A DNA stretch of 64,000 nucleotides from LBZV01 sp000993855 (GTDB lineage: Bacteria; Patescibacteriota; Microgenomatia; Curtissbacterales; GWA2-41-24): the NCBI GenBank assembly GCA_964492425.1, contig CAZBKB010000003.1:21620-85619 (forward strand), in the 5' to 3' direction. The notes under the pieces were generated by a model. That model made no database searches. It saw only the letters and a program-made list of their open reading frames with translations, and was not told the origin of the DNA. Positions 7,364 through 17,806 of the stretch are shown piece after piece. The position numbers and the translations under genes were made by a program. Position 1 is the stretch's first letter; every line of letters begins with the position of its first letter.

Positions 7364-8158
7364 CTAGAAGACAATTCTATAATTTTTGTAAATTTTTGTC
7401 GGAAAACTTTTTTTGTAAAATTTGCCAAAAAACCAAAATTGAAAAACCGGCAAAACCCTCATCCGCCAAATTCTCACCGGGTCAAGTATTAGTCGCCATA
7501 ACCATTCAAGTCCCATTTTCTGCAAAAACACCGGCGCTCTCTTTTTTTTCCCGGCAATATAATCAAAGGCTCCACCGACACCGATATATAGGCCTACATC
7601 CAATTTATCCCTCATTTTTTCAATCCAAAACTCTTGTTTTCCCATCCCAAATGCAACAAACAGGACATCTATCCTCCCAATCGCCTCTAACTCAGACTTT
7701 AGCTTCAAGTTTCGACCTATAGTTGATTCTCCAGGCTTTGCGTACACAACATTCATGCGTGAGTACTTTACAAGCTGGCGCTTTGCGACCAAAGCTGCCA
7801 CATCACCAAAACCGCCCATATAGCCTATTCTAATAGGCTTATCATTTGCTATTTTACTAACCATTTCTACTAATTCCACACCTGTAATCCTGTCTTGAGA
7901 ACTACCCCCGCAAATTAGCTTCGATTTAGCTACCCACCAACCATCAGCAACAGAAACGTCGGAATTTGCCAATATTTGGGCAAATTTACGATTCCTATGG
8001 GCCATCATTATAAACTCGCTGTTTATAGTAACTAAATAATGACCGCATCCGGCTGCTTTTGCCAATCTCAATATCTCACGCTCCACTTCTCTTTTACCAA
8101 GATCATCTACACCAACTCCGAATACGTTAATACGACTAAAATTACTCCTTTTTTCCAT
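7364..8158 (-). CDS. WecG/TagA/CpsF-family glycosyltransferase
   Basis: 264-residue GT26-family enzyme that adds a sugar (typically N-acetylmannosamine or its uronate) to a lipid-linked acceptor in wall-glycan or exopolysaccharide synthesis. Diagnostic segments are TINSEFIMMAHRN near residue 44, a VADGWWVAKS segment near 69, FVAFGMGKQEFWIEK near 165 and the GVGGAFDYIAGKKKRAP signature near 195. The C-terminal GLEWLWRL stretch and basic tail fit peripheral membrane association. It sits alone, between a long gap and galT, rather than in the main glycan cluster at 33-45 kb. Confidence 0.93.
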   Translation of the reverse strand: MEKRSNFSRINVFGVGVDDLGKREVEREILRLAKAAGCGHYLVTINSEFIMMAHRNRKFAQILANSDVSVADGWWVAKSKLICGGSSQDRITGVELVEMVSKIANDKPIRIGYMGGFGDVAALVAKRQLVKYSRMNVVYAKPGESTIGRNLKLKSELEAIGRIDVLFVAFGMGKQEFWIEKMRDKLDVGLYIGVGGAFDYIAGKKKRAPVFLQKMGLEWLWRLILDPVRIWRMRVLPVFQFWFFGKFYKKSFPTKIYKNYRIVF

Positions 8159-8909
8159 GATGTCTTGACTGTTCTTGTTAAACTAAAGCCTTTAAAATCG
8201 TTTTTATCGCCTCGCAATATTCAAGGCCAAAAACAAAATTATGTACACTTTAATTCTAACTCATATAAAGCCCCATGCCTAGTAATGCAATTATTGAACC
8301 TGATACATAAGATACTTGATATATAAATATAACTATATTATATAGAAATATATAATATGATATAAGAAACACAAAAGTTGGTGGTCATTCCATATTTTGC
8401 CAAGATGCCAGCCTCATAAATTTCCTCAGGCATGAAAACATATTACATCCTCAAAAAACATTACGCGATTTAAGCAAAATCACGAATCTTTTGCCTTCCA
8501 GCCTGAATAAATTATTTGTGATTAACACCGGGTTATAAAAAATAGAGAAATTCAGGCAAAATAAAAAAATATAATCGCCTCCCAAAACTTTCCCATTTTC
8601 TTCTCTTTTCTCCAAAAAAAACGCAAAACAATCACAAAAATTCACTGCTCACCAAAAAATCAATTATTAAATTGCATTATCCTACCCCAACAACCTAAAC
8701 ATAAAGATTAACCGGCCTGGCATTTAACCGTCCCAATTGCTACAAAAAATTTAGCTTTGCAAAAATGTTCACAGTAAAAAATACTTAAGAAAACAGTAGA
8801 TTTCACCAAAAAATTACCAGCAAAACCAATAAAATTTTCGGCAACCACGAAACTTTACTTTTGATAACCTATATAGACACAAAGTGGATCAGACAAATAC
8901 AATATTTAT
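8159..8909. other. 751-bp gap with no supported gene
   Basis: The longest gap in the window. It is AT-rich and strongly skewed: the + strand has very little G (about 3 in the 120 bp 8581-8700) while C is common. A 64-residue frame at 8451-8645 (-) is low-complexity and lacks a ribosome binding site, so I do not call it. No tRNA or familiar ncRNA signature is visible; an unrecognised RNA gene on the - strand cannot be excluded. Confidence 0.5.
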
Positions 8910-9938
8910 TTATCTTCTCTGCAGAATTTTTCGCCAATTATCAATGTTTTCCAAAGCAACCCCGGTACCATACACCACACACTGAACAGGATCTTCTGCA
9001 AGATGCACACTCACACCTATCTGGTTGCTGACATACTTATCCAAACCTTTAAGCTGTGAAGTGCCCCCGCAGAGCACAATCCCCCTGTCGATAATATCCG
9101 AGGCCAGCTCCGGTGGAGTTTGTTCAAGAACTGCCTTTATACAGGCAATAATGGCCCCTAGAACCGGATTTATTGCTTCTGTCACCTCTAAAGAATCGAC
9201 CGTGACTGTCTTGGGCATGCCGGAAATTGCATCCCTCCCTTTTACCGCCATTGTCCTCTTTGAGGTTGAAGCAATTGCAGAACCTATAGCCAGCTTTACT
9301 TCCTCTGCCATCCTATCCCCGATAATCAGATTATGTATCCTTCGGATATAAGCAACAACAGCCTCGTTTAATTTATCCCCTCCTGCACGTGTTGAACCTG
9401 CCGCTACTATTCCGCCCAAAGAAACGACAGCCGCACCCACCTGTCCGCCTCCAATATCAACAATCATAGATCCGTATGCAGCGTCAATCTGAACCTTGGC
9501 ACCAATTGCAGCCGCAAGCGGAGCTTCAATCAAATAAGCAGTCTTAGCCCCGGCAGAAAGTGTAGCTTCTAAAACAGCCCGCCTTTCTACTTGTGTAATA
9601 CCATACGGTACGCAAACCATAACCTCCGGTTTGGCAAAACGCGAATAGGCAAGCACCCTGTCCATAAAATATTTGAGCATGGCCTCACACACCAGATAGT
9701 CAGCCACGACACCGTCGCGCAGAGGCCTCTGGGCAATTAGATCGCTGCCGGTTTTCCCGAGCATTTCATGGGCACGTGTCCCCACAGCCACTACCTTACC
9801 GCTTAGGGAATCGACAGCCACGACAGAGGGTTCCGAAACAACAATGCCCTCCCCACAAGACCAGACAGAAGAATTAGAAGTACCTAAATCAATACCTAAA
9901 CGTTTAGAAGAAAATAAAGGAAAACGCATCGGTGGCAT
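8910..9938 (-). CDS. mreB: MreB/Mbl rod-shape actin-like protein
   Basis: 342-residue bacterial actin that polymerises under the membrane and guides lateral wall synthesis. The actin ATPase signatures are present: phosphate 1 LGIDLGTSNSSVW near residue 13, phosphate 2 MIVDIGGGQVGAAVVS near 157, and adenosine-site IVLCGGTSQLKG near 289. No mreC, mreD or rodA follows, unlike the classic cluster. The first ATG (9936-9938) overlaps a TACAAT box (9937-9942), so the in-frame ATG at 9929 (MRFPLFSSKR) may be the real leaderless start; a TTGACG lies upstream but with a long 19-bp spacer. Confidence 0.93.
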   Translation of the reverse strand: MPPMRFPLFSSKRLGIDLGTSNSSVWSCGEGIVVSEPSVVAVDSLSGKVVAVGTRAHEMLGKTGSDLIAQRPLRDGVVADYLVCEAMLKYFMDRVLAYSRFAKPEVMVCVPYGITQVERRAVLEATLSAGAKTAYLIEAPLAAAIGAKVQIDAAYGSMIVDIGGGQVGAAVVSLGGIVAAGSTRAGGDKLNEAVVAYIRRIHNLIIGDRMAEEVKLAIGSAIASTSKRTMAVKGRDAISGMPKTVTVDSLEVTEAINPVLGAIIACIKAVLEQTPPELASDIIDRGIVLCGGTSQLKGLDKYVSNQIGVSVHLAEDPVQCVVYGTGVALENIDNWRKILQRR

Positions 9939-10033
9939 TGTAAAACCCCGGCACCTAAAGCCGTCAAGGGGTAGGTATAAATTTATAGACGCAAATAGGC
10001 ACTAAAGATATCAAACACGAATTGATAATTTTC

Positions 10034-10080
10034 AATTCGAAATTCGAAATGAAAATTTAAAATTATAAATTAAAAATTTA
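10034..10080. repeat. Degenerate 7-nt array (AATTCGA type)
   Basis: Consecutive heptamers AATTCGA, AATTCGA, AATGAAA, ATTTAAA, ATTATAA, ATTAAAA. The first two are identical and the rest decay. It lies between mreB and the end of the large secreted-protein gene. Confidence 0.7.
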
Positions 10081-10099
10081 CCAGTTGCCTCCGGCCCCC

Positions 10100-13000
10100 C
10101 TACGGCGAGGCCTCTTGCCAGCCAACCGAAGAACTGGCCAGAAGCGTGTTCAAAAGGATTATATATTTGGGATCAAATTTGAAAACATCCGAAGGATATA
10201 GTGTATTTACAACTGGATCACTGTAATATCTCAGCAAATTAGCCTTCGTTCCTTCTTCGCCATCAACATATAAACTGCCATTTACAGTTAATGCATTTGC
10301 AGCTGAGTTAAATATGTGATTTTCTCCTCCAAATTCGACATCCGTATCGGCAAATCCTTTTCTTGCAACATATATGCCATCAAGCCTATTTACCATTCCA
10401 GCAGTGTACAACCTGTTAACAGTAATATTGCCCCCAACCACAAAAACAGCCGCATTATCCCCGGAAGTTACGGTAACGTTGGACCTAACCCTTAAATTAC
10501 CATCGACAAAAAACACCGCTTTGCCGCCTATTGTCACACCCCCGTCCACAACTTCGGCATCCCCACCGCAATAATACAGCCCGTTGTACGTGTTGTTACT
10601 AATAGTGCAAGCCGTCAACCCGCCGGCAATTGCTTTACTTCTGAACCTGGAAGCAAAGTAATTGTATACCCCGCCGCCGGGAACCAGGGGCTTGATGTAA
10701 TTTGTAAACCTAATCCCTCCTCCAGGATAACAAAAACCAACAGTTGGGAAGCCGCCAAACGATGAATAACCCGAACCACCGTTGGTAACCGTTACCGAAC
10801 TGATTGCACCCCCCGAAACCGTAGCTTCCGCCGTAGCACCGCTTCCGGAACCTCCGTATAACAAAACTGTTGTGCCGTTTGAATAACCGGCGCCTCCACT
10901 CGTGACATTAACGGCCGTAACCGCACCAGAACTGATAGTGACCGTAGCAACCGCAGCAGTCACAATGGCCTTGCCTTTAATTTTTGCACCTATGCTACCT
11001 CCTGCAATCACATAATCCGATTGGTACTTCCCAAAGCATGACCTATCCACATCCGCAGAAATAATTCCCGCAGCCCCTACATCCCCACCCTGCGTTTCAA
11101 AAAATTTCGGGACACCCACGCTATATAGAAATCTGGGCCCACCGCTAAAACGCGAATTATTGTTTACCCAATTGTACTCGCTTAGACCCCCACCTACCAT
11201 ACAGGTTGGCATCACATACGCAACTCCTTCAAAAGTACCCGGTGTGGACCCAACAATAAATGTTACAGTCTTGGTAACTGACCCGCCCAATGGGATCGAA
11301 GAAGTAATAGGATAACCGCGTTGGTTACCCGCTCCGTCTAGCGGGGCAGGATAAAAATCAGCGGTCCCCGGGGGGCTTGGACAAGTTGGCACACCTGAGT
11401 TTTGGTAGTAAAAAAAGAGGTCGGTACCATTCGTAGTAAGTTGTGAACTTTTTATATTTTCAACTTTGAAATCCACATCAACACTTTCTCCGGCGACAAA
11501 CGCAGTTGTATGCTCCTGGGTCGCACTCTTCCTGGAACTTCCCGCAACCATGCTAACCTTCAAATCGTAACCTTCTTTACAAATAGGTATCCAAAAGGGC
11601 AAACCGCTATAGTTAAGCGTTGAGCTGGCAGTACCATCCGGGTACACATAACTGCTTTGACCGGCTGCCCCCATCGCTTTAACCCTCCAGTAATATCTGG
11701 TCTCTTCAATAGGCACACGCTCACTTCCCGCCGGAGTAACACCCGGGTTTGCGTTGGCCCAGCCAAGAGGGCTGGCCGCACTCCAGGTAAATGTGACAGT
11801 ACCCCCGGACCCCGGGTTCGCCGGCAAAGATTTCACTCCCCACATGTTCGAAGGATTTGTGGTGGCAGGGCCGGTAAACGGCTCCCTGGAAACTTCCAGG
11901 GTATAACCGGTTTCACTGCTGGAATTATCCATAAACTTTAAATCTATCGATGGTAAATACTGAGAATTACAACCTACACGGTAAGCGGGCAAGACTGGTG
12001 GAGTCGCCTCCGCCAGCAAATTATTCGGCGCATTCGGCACAGGACCGCAAGTCACATCCACAATTGTAATAGTGTTTGAATCAATGTCACTAGTGGATGT
12101 CAGAATTTTCCAAGTATGCGTGCCAGTGCCATCTAGGCTTGGATTATAATCGTTGCCTTGGGTAGAAACTATGAAATATGCATTACTTGTGTAAGAATAA
12201 TCGGCGGAAAACTGATAGTCACTAAACCCATCATATCGAACGGTATAAACATAATTCCCGCCGTTCCAGTACAAAAATCGCTTTGATACTCCCTCGTCAC
12301 AATAACTGAAGCCGTGAAGATCAGTCGGATCAGCGGGATCTTCTAAATGATAAGTACACTTGTAAATACCTTCAGACTCTTCAGCCACAGATGGATACCA
12401 AACATTGTTGGTCATCCGCGTATTTATTCGCCAATAGTAATGGGTTGTGGCAGTAAAGCTAACGTTTGTTCCCTGGTAAATCCCGTCGGCACCGTTTTGG
12501 CCCTCAAGCACCATGCCAGTAGTGATATTCGTATCCGGCGGAAACGCAGGGTTAGTCGAATATTCAAGCTTTTCCTCTTGGATCAAACTATTCGGAGTCG
12601 CTCTGCTCCATCGAAATTGCATATTATTTGGGACAGCATTATACCCTCCCCACGCGCAGAACGTTAAATCAAGCGCTGACGCGGGCACATTTGCCGGGCA
12701 TGAACTGGGCGTTGTAAAAGTATTGGTGGTCGAATAATTCACCTCGCCGGTTCCCATTTGAAAAGCCTGAACGCGCCACCAGTACTGTGTACCGGCGGCA
12801 AACGCGTCGACATTCATATACGTATTGGTAAGAGGACTTGGAGTAAAAATTACACCCGGCCACGGCCCGGATGCACTTGTAGAATTTGTTTCCACACGAT
12901 ACTCAGAAATTCCGGGCGCAGCCGGATTCCAGGAAAATTCTACTCTAAACGCCAGCGGTGAAGGGCTAATGCAATTAATATTGGCACCAGGGCTTGAGGG

Positions 13001-13687
13001 CGGTGTAAAAGTTCCCGGACAGGTAAATTGCCCGTCGGCAAACACTGAATTATTGTCCGGCGAATTCGTAAATGCCTTGACCCGCAAGGTCCAGGTGCCA
13101 TTGGCCAGTGAATTTAAAGCATTCGGCAAACTGGTATTTGGCAAACTATAACTATTGGTGCCCGAAACATAATTAACCGTTAGTGGACTGCCATCGCTGT
13201 CCGGAGTCCCGCTAAGCGACTTATAAACCTTAAAGTAAGCAATGTTGGCACCACCGTAGCCGGAGGTCACATTCCAGTATATTTGCCCGTTACTATTATT
13301 ACAATTGGTTGAAGTTACTGTTATTGTGCTATTCGGCGTCGTACAGTGTACATTCTGCTCAGCAAATGTGTAGGCGCCTCCTGTGCCCCCGGTCGAGGAC
13401 GAACCCAAATTACAGGCTGTAAACCAGGTGACAAATGGAAAATCCCCTGAAGTAATTGATTGCGGAGTCAGGTATTGCCTGGCACCAGCTGCAACTACTT
13501 GCGAAGAAATAGTACCTGCTGAGCCGCCGCTTTCGTTTTTAACACTAAAGCTTACGGTTACCGCAGTGCTCCCTGCCCTGTTGTCTAACCATCCCTCAAT
13601 TGTCGCCGCAAAAGTATCGGCTGCAAAAACACTCTTTATGGCAAATATCAGAAAAAATACAGTCGCCAGTTTAAAAAAAGTTCTCAT
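10100..13687 (-). CDS. Giant secreted protein with fibronectin-like domains and a C-terminal surface domain
   Basis: 1195 residues. A signal peptide (about 1-28) is followed by several fibronectin-III-like beta-sandwiches (about 120-700), a CARDB-like segment near 715-830, two Gly/Ser/Thr-rich repeats (SGGAGYSNG and [10 protein letters not shown], about 905-985) and a C-terminal domain of about 200 residues. That last domain (PGGGVYNYF, then repeated short beta-strands such as [11 protein letters not shown], and an ending with [11 protein letters not shown]) is shared with the 14505-17411 protein. No enzymatic motif is visible; a structural or adhesive surface role is likely. Shine-Dalgarno GGAG precedes the ATG; last gene of its operon. 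Confidence 0.85.
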   Translation of the reverse strand: MRTFFKLATVFFLIFAIKSVFAADTFAATIEGWLDNRAGSTAVTVSFSVKNESGGSAGTISSQVVAAGARQYLTPQSITSGDFPFVTWFTACNLGSSSTGGTGGAYTFAEQNVHCTTPNSTITVTSTNCNNSNGQIYWNVTSGYGGANIAYFKVYKSLSGTPDSDGSPLTVNYVSGTNSYSLPNTSLPNALNSLANGTWTLRVKAFTNSPDNNSVFADGQFTCPGTFTPPSSPGANINCISPSPLAFRVEFSWNPAAPGISEYRVETNSTSASGPWPGVIFTPSPLTNTYMNVDAFAAGTQYWWRVQAFQMGTGEVNYSTTNTFTTPSSCPANVPASALDLTFCAWGGYNAVPNNMQFRWSRATPNSLIQEEKLEYSTNPAFPPDTNITTGMVLEGQNGADGIYQGTNVSFTATTHYYWRINTRMTNNVWYPSVAEESEGIYKCTYHLEDPADPTDLHGFSYCDEGVSKRFLYWNGGNYVYTVRYDGFSDYQFSADYSYTSNAYFIVSTQGNDYNPSLDGTGTHTWKILTSTSDIDSNTITIVDVTCGPVPNAPNNLLAEATPPVLPAYRVGCNSQYLPSIDLKFMDNSSSETGYTLEVSREPFTGPATTNPSNMWGVKSLPANPGSGGTVTFTWSAASPLGWANANPGVTPAGSERVPIEETRYYWRVKAMGAAGQSSYVYPDGTASSTLNYSGLPFWIPICKEGYDLKVSMVAGSSRKSATQEHTTAFVAGESVDVDFKVENIKSSQLTTNGTDLFFYYQNSGVPTCPSPPGTADFYPAPLDGAGNQRGYPITSSIPLGGSVTKTVTFIVGSTPGTFEGVAYVMPTCMVGGGLSEYNWVNNNSRFSGGPRFLYSVGVPKFFETQGGDVGAAGIISADVDRSCFGKYQSDYVIAGGSIGAKIKGKAIVTAAVATVTISSGAVTAVNVTSGGAGYSNGTTVLLYGGSGSGATAEATVSGGAISSVTVTNGGSGYSSFGGFPTVGFCYPGGGIRFTNYIKPLVPGGGVYNYFASRFRSKAIAGGLTACTISNNTYNGLYYCGGDAEVVDGGVTIGGKAVFFVDGNLRVRSNVTVTSGDNAAVFVVGGNITVNRLYTAGMVNRLDGIYVARKGFADTDVEFGGENHIFNSAANALTVNGSLYVDGEEGTKANLLRYYSDPVVNTLYPSDVFKFDPKYIILLNTLLASSSVGWQEASP

Positions 13688-13692
13688 ATTAC

Positions 13693-14505
13693 TTACTCCA
13701 AAAGTATTTGCTCGGGAATCTTAGCCCCCAAAGTCGCCAGCAGTTGCTTCAGCTTTAAATAATTGCTTTTTATGCCTTCGTCTTGTGTCCTTTCGTATTC
13801 GGAATAAAGAGACGACAAAACGTTCATATAGTTGTTTGTCTGGGTTGTCTTGTCCCCCGTCACCGCCGCCGCGTCAAAATTGCGCCCAATCGCACCGCGA
13901 ACCTCATCGTCAACTGCCGTGTTGCCTTCCAGATCTTTTATAATTTCCTCTACCTCCGGCGGATATTTAGCCTCGCCGCAAAGTCTATCAATACAGGGAA
14001 AATCGTAAAAACCCTTGTCTTTTTCGTATTGAGCCGGATAGTTCTTCTTCATATAATCCTTATACTCATCCAGCTGGACCCGGTAATCATAAGAGCTTGT
14101 AGAAAGATAAAAACCGCGCAAAAACTCAAAATCGTCCGTCAATAATTTATATCTAATGTCCGCATCTTTCTCTTCGGAAGCCCTTTGGAAATTTTCCAAA
14201 AACTTTTCTTTTAAAAAGTCGCTTGGGAATTTAACATCGTTAACATTCAGAGGATATTCAAAAGTCTGCTCCTGCCCTTTCGTGTCTTTCGACCGGTTCC
14301 TGGCTGATAATGTTGAGTAAACAACCCAGAAACTCACCAAAACCACTACCAGAAGGCATAACAGCAGTATCAGCCGGTAATGGTTCGACCCTGGCCAGAT
14401 TCTAATTCTTTTTGGCTTGAGAACTACCCTGATTCCCCGATCCCAGCTGGGCTTGTCCAATAACTCGGCTTCCTTGGCATCTGCAACAAAGGGCAGTTTA
14501 GGCAC
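13693..14505 (-). CDS. Single-pass membrane protein of unknown function
   Basis: 270 residues, one membrane helix (about 45-65) and a mostly helical, charged extracellular part with two cysteines in CIDRLCGE. I do not recognise the family. I choose the GTG at 14505: it overlaps the upstream stop by one base (TAGTG) and is preceded at 9 nt by GGAGGGAGGT. A longer frame from a TTG at 14526 would start inside that Shine-Dalgarno sequence. Sandwiched between two giant secreted proteins with a related C-terminal domain, so it may anchor or export them. Confidence 0.7.
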   Translation of the reverse strand: MPKLPFVADAKEAELLDKPSWDRGIRVVLKPKRIRIWPGSNHYRLILLLCLLVVVLVSFWVVYSTLSARNRSKDTKGQEQTFEYPLNVNDVKFPSDFLKEKFLENFQRASEEKDADIRYKLLTDDFEFLRGFYLSTSSYDYRVQLDEYKDYMKKNYPAQYEKDKGFYDFPCIDRLCGEAKYPPEVEEIIKDLEGNTAVDDEVRGAIGRNFDAAAVTGDKTTQTNNYMNVLSSLYSEYERTQDEGIKSNYLKLKQLLATLGAKIPEQILLE

Positions 14506-17411
14506 TACGGTTCTACCTCCCTCCAAACAATCGGGCTCACCCCGATTAGGCTTTGAAGAGTCAAGAGATATTTAGGCTCATATTTAAACACATTAGACGG
14601 GTAAATATTATTAATTGGCGATGTAAAATACCTGGCCATAGAAACAATACCCCCCTCTTCACAGTCTACATACAAACCACCATTAATTGTCAAGGCGCCC
14701 GATGGGCCTACTCCAGCACTTGGAATATCTGAATCAAAAAAACCCTTTTTTGCAATATAAACCCCGTCAACTCTTGTCACATCGAGCTCAACCGTAATGT
14801 TCCCACTCACAATAAATGTGGCTGTGCTTTGCGCGTCTGGAAGCACAACATTATCCGCAATTCTCAAGTTGCCGTCCACAATCATCACCAAATTGCCGGA
14901 AGGAAAAATATCAATATTGCTTAAGACTCGCTCTGTCGCCCTGCAAAGCTTAATGCCAACACTCATACCGCAATTCTCAGGAGGAGCTTTTTCCATAAGC
15001 CGGGTGTAAAAATAGTCGTAAATTCCGCCACCGGGAACTTGAGGTTTTATGTAATTACCCAGAATCTTACTATTCCTAGAAGTAACTTTAGAATCTATAC
15101 TCTGCGCCACAATAATATAATCAGATTGATATTTCATGTCTGGAGAGGGAATGTCAGCAGACCTGAAACCAACCGAGATATTAGCGGCTGCTCCAATATC
15201 CCCCCCGACAGTTTCGAAAAATTTATCAACAGAAACGCTGTAAGTAAAACCTCCGGACCTGTTATTGGAAAAATCAGGATCTACCCCCGGACTTGGCAAA
15301 AATGAACACGACGGTACAACATAGGCATATGCGGTAGCTGAAGTCTCCACAGGGCCAACCGCAAAACTAACAGGTACCTCAGCAGTCCCTCCGGCGGGGA
15401 TTGATCCAACGGCATATTCCTGGTTAACATTGTTTCCATCCCTGGGTGGCACGGCAACCCCGGACCCCGGACAAACCGGCAAGCCGGCACCGTTATAGAA
15501 GAAATAGAACCTTGTCGGAGCTGAAGCGGTCAGTGAATTATTTCTCACCTCAACCCTAAGGGTCGCATTACTGCCCAACTCAAACGTCTGTGTAACAACA
15601 CCGGCATTATTTCTCCAGGAACCGGGAACTATACTTGCTGACAAATCATAAGATATATTCACACAGTTCAGCGTCGTAACAGCCGTTCCGGGCACAGTTG
15701 TAGAATTTGCCGGATAAATATGTGAACTGTCCCCAGTTGTATTACTATGTGCCTTAACACGCCAGTAATATGTTTTGCTATTGGCCGGCACAACCTGGTC
15801 TCCAGCAGTCCCTGGGTCCACATCGCTGCCTACAGTAGTATCCATTGTGTTTGCAGCAGACCACACGAATGAAGGTGTAACCAAACCAGTACCACTTTTC
15901 TCGGCAGCGCTCCTATTAATAGTCTTTACCCCCCATGGGGATGGTAGTGTCGCACTTGTCCAGGCGGCACCGTTAACATCCAACCAGAAAAGGTCTTCAG
16001 TTGTCGAATTGTCTGTGAATGTAAAAGTCACAGTAGGTGCTCCCGCCGAACACCCGGCCACCGCCGACAATGCAGATGGGTTTGCAGGGCTAACTGTAAC
16101 CGTAACCGAAGCCGATGTTGATCCACCAGCATTTGTGCAAGTCAGTGTATATGTTTTGTCTACTGTCAGAGCCCCTGTTGATGCAGTGCCGTTGTTCATG
16201 GTAGACCAATTCCCCGCCGGCATATTAAGGGTATTGGTACAGCCAGTTGGAGAGCCTGATATTGTCCAAGTTAAAGTTGATGCTGTATTGTAGGCAACTG
16301 GATTCGGGCTCGCAGTCAGTGTCACTACAGGCGCTGCTAAGGTTGTAAAGCTCATAACAGATCCAAAAGCGGATCCGCTAGCGTTGCTTGCGATTGCACA
16401 ATAGTAATACAGTGTACCAGTAGTTAAACCTGTAAGGCTTCGGCTGTATGAAACGGCTGCGGAACCTGAACCTAAACTGGTACCCCCGCTAAGTGGGGCT
16501 CGCGTGCCAAAAGTATCATTACAGTTCGCACCAGGGTTGGTTGAACTATAACGAAACCAGCCTGTAGTTGCAGCACCGTTTGGATTAGCGGACCCGTTTA
16601 AGGTTGCGGTGGTTGTAGTTATGCTGGTTGCTGCGGAAGTTGTAACCGTTGGTACTGGTGTGTAAGTATATGTTGCATATATTGAATATGTCGTGTTGCT
16701 TTGCGGTGTACCTGCCGGGGCAGTTGCAGGAAATGCAGTTCCCCAGGTTAAAGCAAAGTATCTGAAGTTATTAGTACCTCCAATACTATCCAGTTTTGGA
16801 TTATTTAGATTATTATTTGTGCCGTTTGTCGTATACATCAGCCAGTAAGAAGCATTGGCATTTAGAGTTGCCGGAGTAACTGCAATCGTATTCCAAGAAT
16901 TGGCAACCAAAGTCCCTGATGCAGAATTTGTAACTTTGGTTCCCGGTACGCCTGCATTATCGTTGTAAATTACCACCGCGTAGCTTTTGCTGCCTGCAGC
17001 ACCAACATTTCCGACATACACTGACATACTGGTAACTGTTCCGGATGTAGAACCCATTGTAAACCTGGTACCACCAACATTATTTTGATCACAACAATCA
17101 GAGAATGCACCAATGGAACCGTACCCAAATGTTCCAGTTGCAGCGACCTGGCCTTGTCTTGCAAAAGTCGCAGGTTCGGAAAGATTGCTTGCTAACTTAT
17201 CATCACCCCCAAAAGGCCTTGTTACAGTTGGAGAAACTAAAGCCTGGAGAGGCTCCCAGAAACTTTCAGACTTATCACCTAAGTAGATCACAAACGCCGC
17301 CGATGCACTCAAGCCTACAAAAATCAAAACCAAAACGAGACCTGCTATTCTTAGCTTACACTTAACTATAACTTTTTGTATTTTTTTTCTATCTTGGGCA
17401 GACTGAACCAC
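14505..17411 (-). CDS. Giant secreted protein with Ig/FN3-like domains, paralogue of the 10100-13687 protein
   Basis: About 968 residues from GTG 17411, which has a GAGGAAG Shine-Dalgarno 8 nt upstream; a TTG at 17462 would add 17 residues but has none. An N-terminal membrane segment (about 23-45) is followed by a Thr/Asn/Gly-rich beta domain, fibronectin-like repeats (a TVTTSAATSITTTTATLNGS segment), an Ig-like domain (VTLTASPNPVAYNTASTLTW), a CARDB-like region and the C-terminal domain shared with its neighbour (PGGGIYDYF, then SNVFKYEPKYLL). Probably a surface-structure component; no catalytic motif is seen. The same FN3-like repeats occur in the protein at 22726. Confidence 0.85.
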   Translation of the reverse strand: MVQSAQDRKKIQKVIVKCKLRIAGLVLVLIFVGLSASAAFVIYLGDKSESFWEPLQALVSPTVTRPFGGDDKLASNLSEPATFARQGQVAATGTFGYGSIGAFSDCCDQNNVGGTRFTMGSTSGTVTSMSVYVGNVGAAGSKSYAVVIYNDNAGVPGTKVTNSASGTLVANSWNTIAVTPATLNANASYWLMYTTNGTNNNLNNPKLDSIGGTNNFRYFALTWGTAFPATAPAGTPQSNTTYSIYATYTYTPVPTVTTSAATSITTTTATLNGSANPNGAATTGWFRYSSTNPGANCNDTFGTRAPLSGGTSLGSGSAAVSYSRSLTGLTTGTLYYYCAIASNASGSAFGSVMSFTTLAAPVVTLTASPNPVAYNTASTLTWTISGSPTGCTNTLNMPAGNWSTMNNGTASTGALTVDKTYTLTCTNAGGSTSASVTVTVSPANPSALSAVAGCSAGAPTVTFTFTDNSTTEDLFWLDVNGAAWTSATLPSPWGVKTINRSAAEKSGTGLVTPSFVWSAANTMDTTVGSDVDPGTAGDQVVPANSKTYYWRVKAHSNTTGDSSHIYPANSTTVPGTAVTTLNCVNISYDLSASIVPGSWRNNAGVVTQTFELGSNATLRVEVRNNSLTASAPTRFYFFYNGAGLPVCPGSGVAVPPRDGNNVNQEYAVGSIPAGGTAEVPVSFAVGPVETSATAYAYVVPSCSFLPSPGVDPDFSNNRSGGFTYSVSVDKFFETVGGDIGAAANISVGFRSADIPSPDMKYQSDYIIVAQSIDSKVTSRNSKILGNYIKPQVPGGGIYDYFYTRLMEKAPPENCGMSVGIKLCRATERVLSNIDIFPSGNLVMIVDGNLRIADNVVLPDAQSTATFIVSGNITVELDVTRVDGVYIAKKGFFDSDIPSAGVGPSGALTINGGLYVDCEEGGIVSMARYFTSPINNIYPSNVFKYEPKYLLTLQSLIGVSPIVWREVEP

Positions 17412-17468
17412 TAAAAAAACTTCCTCTAATTTGATGGTAGAGTAGCCATACCTGGGTGTCAAGGAAAT

Positions 17469-17723
17469 TCAGAAGCCGTATGGAGAGTATTTACCACCAA
17501 CAACAGGAGTTGCTGCCGTAAGTAACCCCTTTTGCAATAAAAATAAAGTAATTAAAAGAAAAAGTGCAACAACCGCAGCCAAAATTACCAGTCCGTTTTC
17601 CCTATAAAAATTCTTCTTCGTCAGACCGGGCGCGATATAGTATGGCGTTATATCAGCCATTCTTCTGTCAAAACTCTGCAATGTCGAAAGAGGCGGTACT
17701 CCGGCGATAACAGAATCAGGCAT
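17469..17723 (-). CDS. Small single-pass membrane protein
   Basis: 84 residues: a hydrophilic N-terminal half, one strong membrane helix (about residues 45-67), and a short glycine/tyrosine tail. I do not recognise it. It heads a run of four same-strand genes (17723 to 10100) that encode the two giant secreted proteins, so it may be an accessory factor for their display. A promoter-like TTGATA-17-TAGGCT (17730-17758) ends 6 bp before the ATG. Confidence 0.65.
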   Translation of the reverse strand: MPDSVIAGVPPLSTLQSFDRRMADITPYYIAPGLTKKNFYRENGLVILAAVVALFLLITLFLLQKGLLTAATPVVGGKYSPYGF

Positions 17724-17729
17724 AACTTA

Positions 17730-17758
17730 AGCCTAAACCATTAAAACAAAAATATCAA
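17730..17758 (-). promoter_or_regulatory. Promoter of the giant-secreted-protein operon
   Basis: On the - strand TTGATA (17753-17758), 17-bp spacer, TAGGCT (17730-17735). The start codon begins at 17723, so the mRNA would be leaderless or nearly so. Confidence 0.45.
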
Positions 17759-17806
17759 TAAATCGCCGGCAAACAACTATAAGATAAATATTGTCTAAAC
17801 TATAAG

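Noticed and set aside
8451..8645. 64-residue frame on - in the long gap
   Set aside because: Low-complexity, no ribosome binding site, no promoter, no homology visible.
15775..16293. 172-codon frame on + inside the 14505-17411 gene
   Set aside because: Antisense shadow of a Thr/Ala-rich gene with no start signals.
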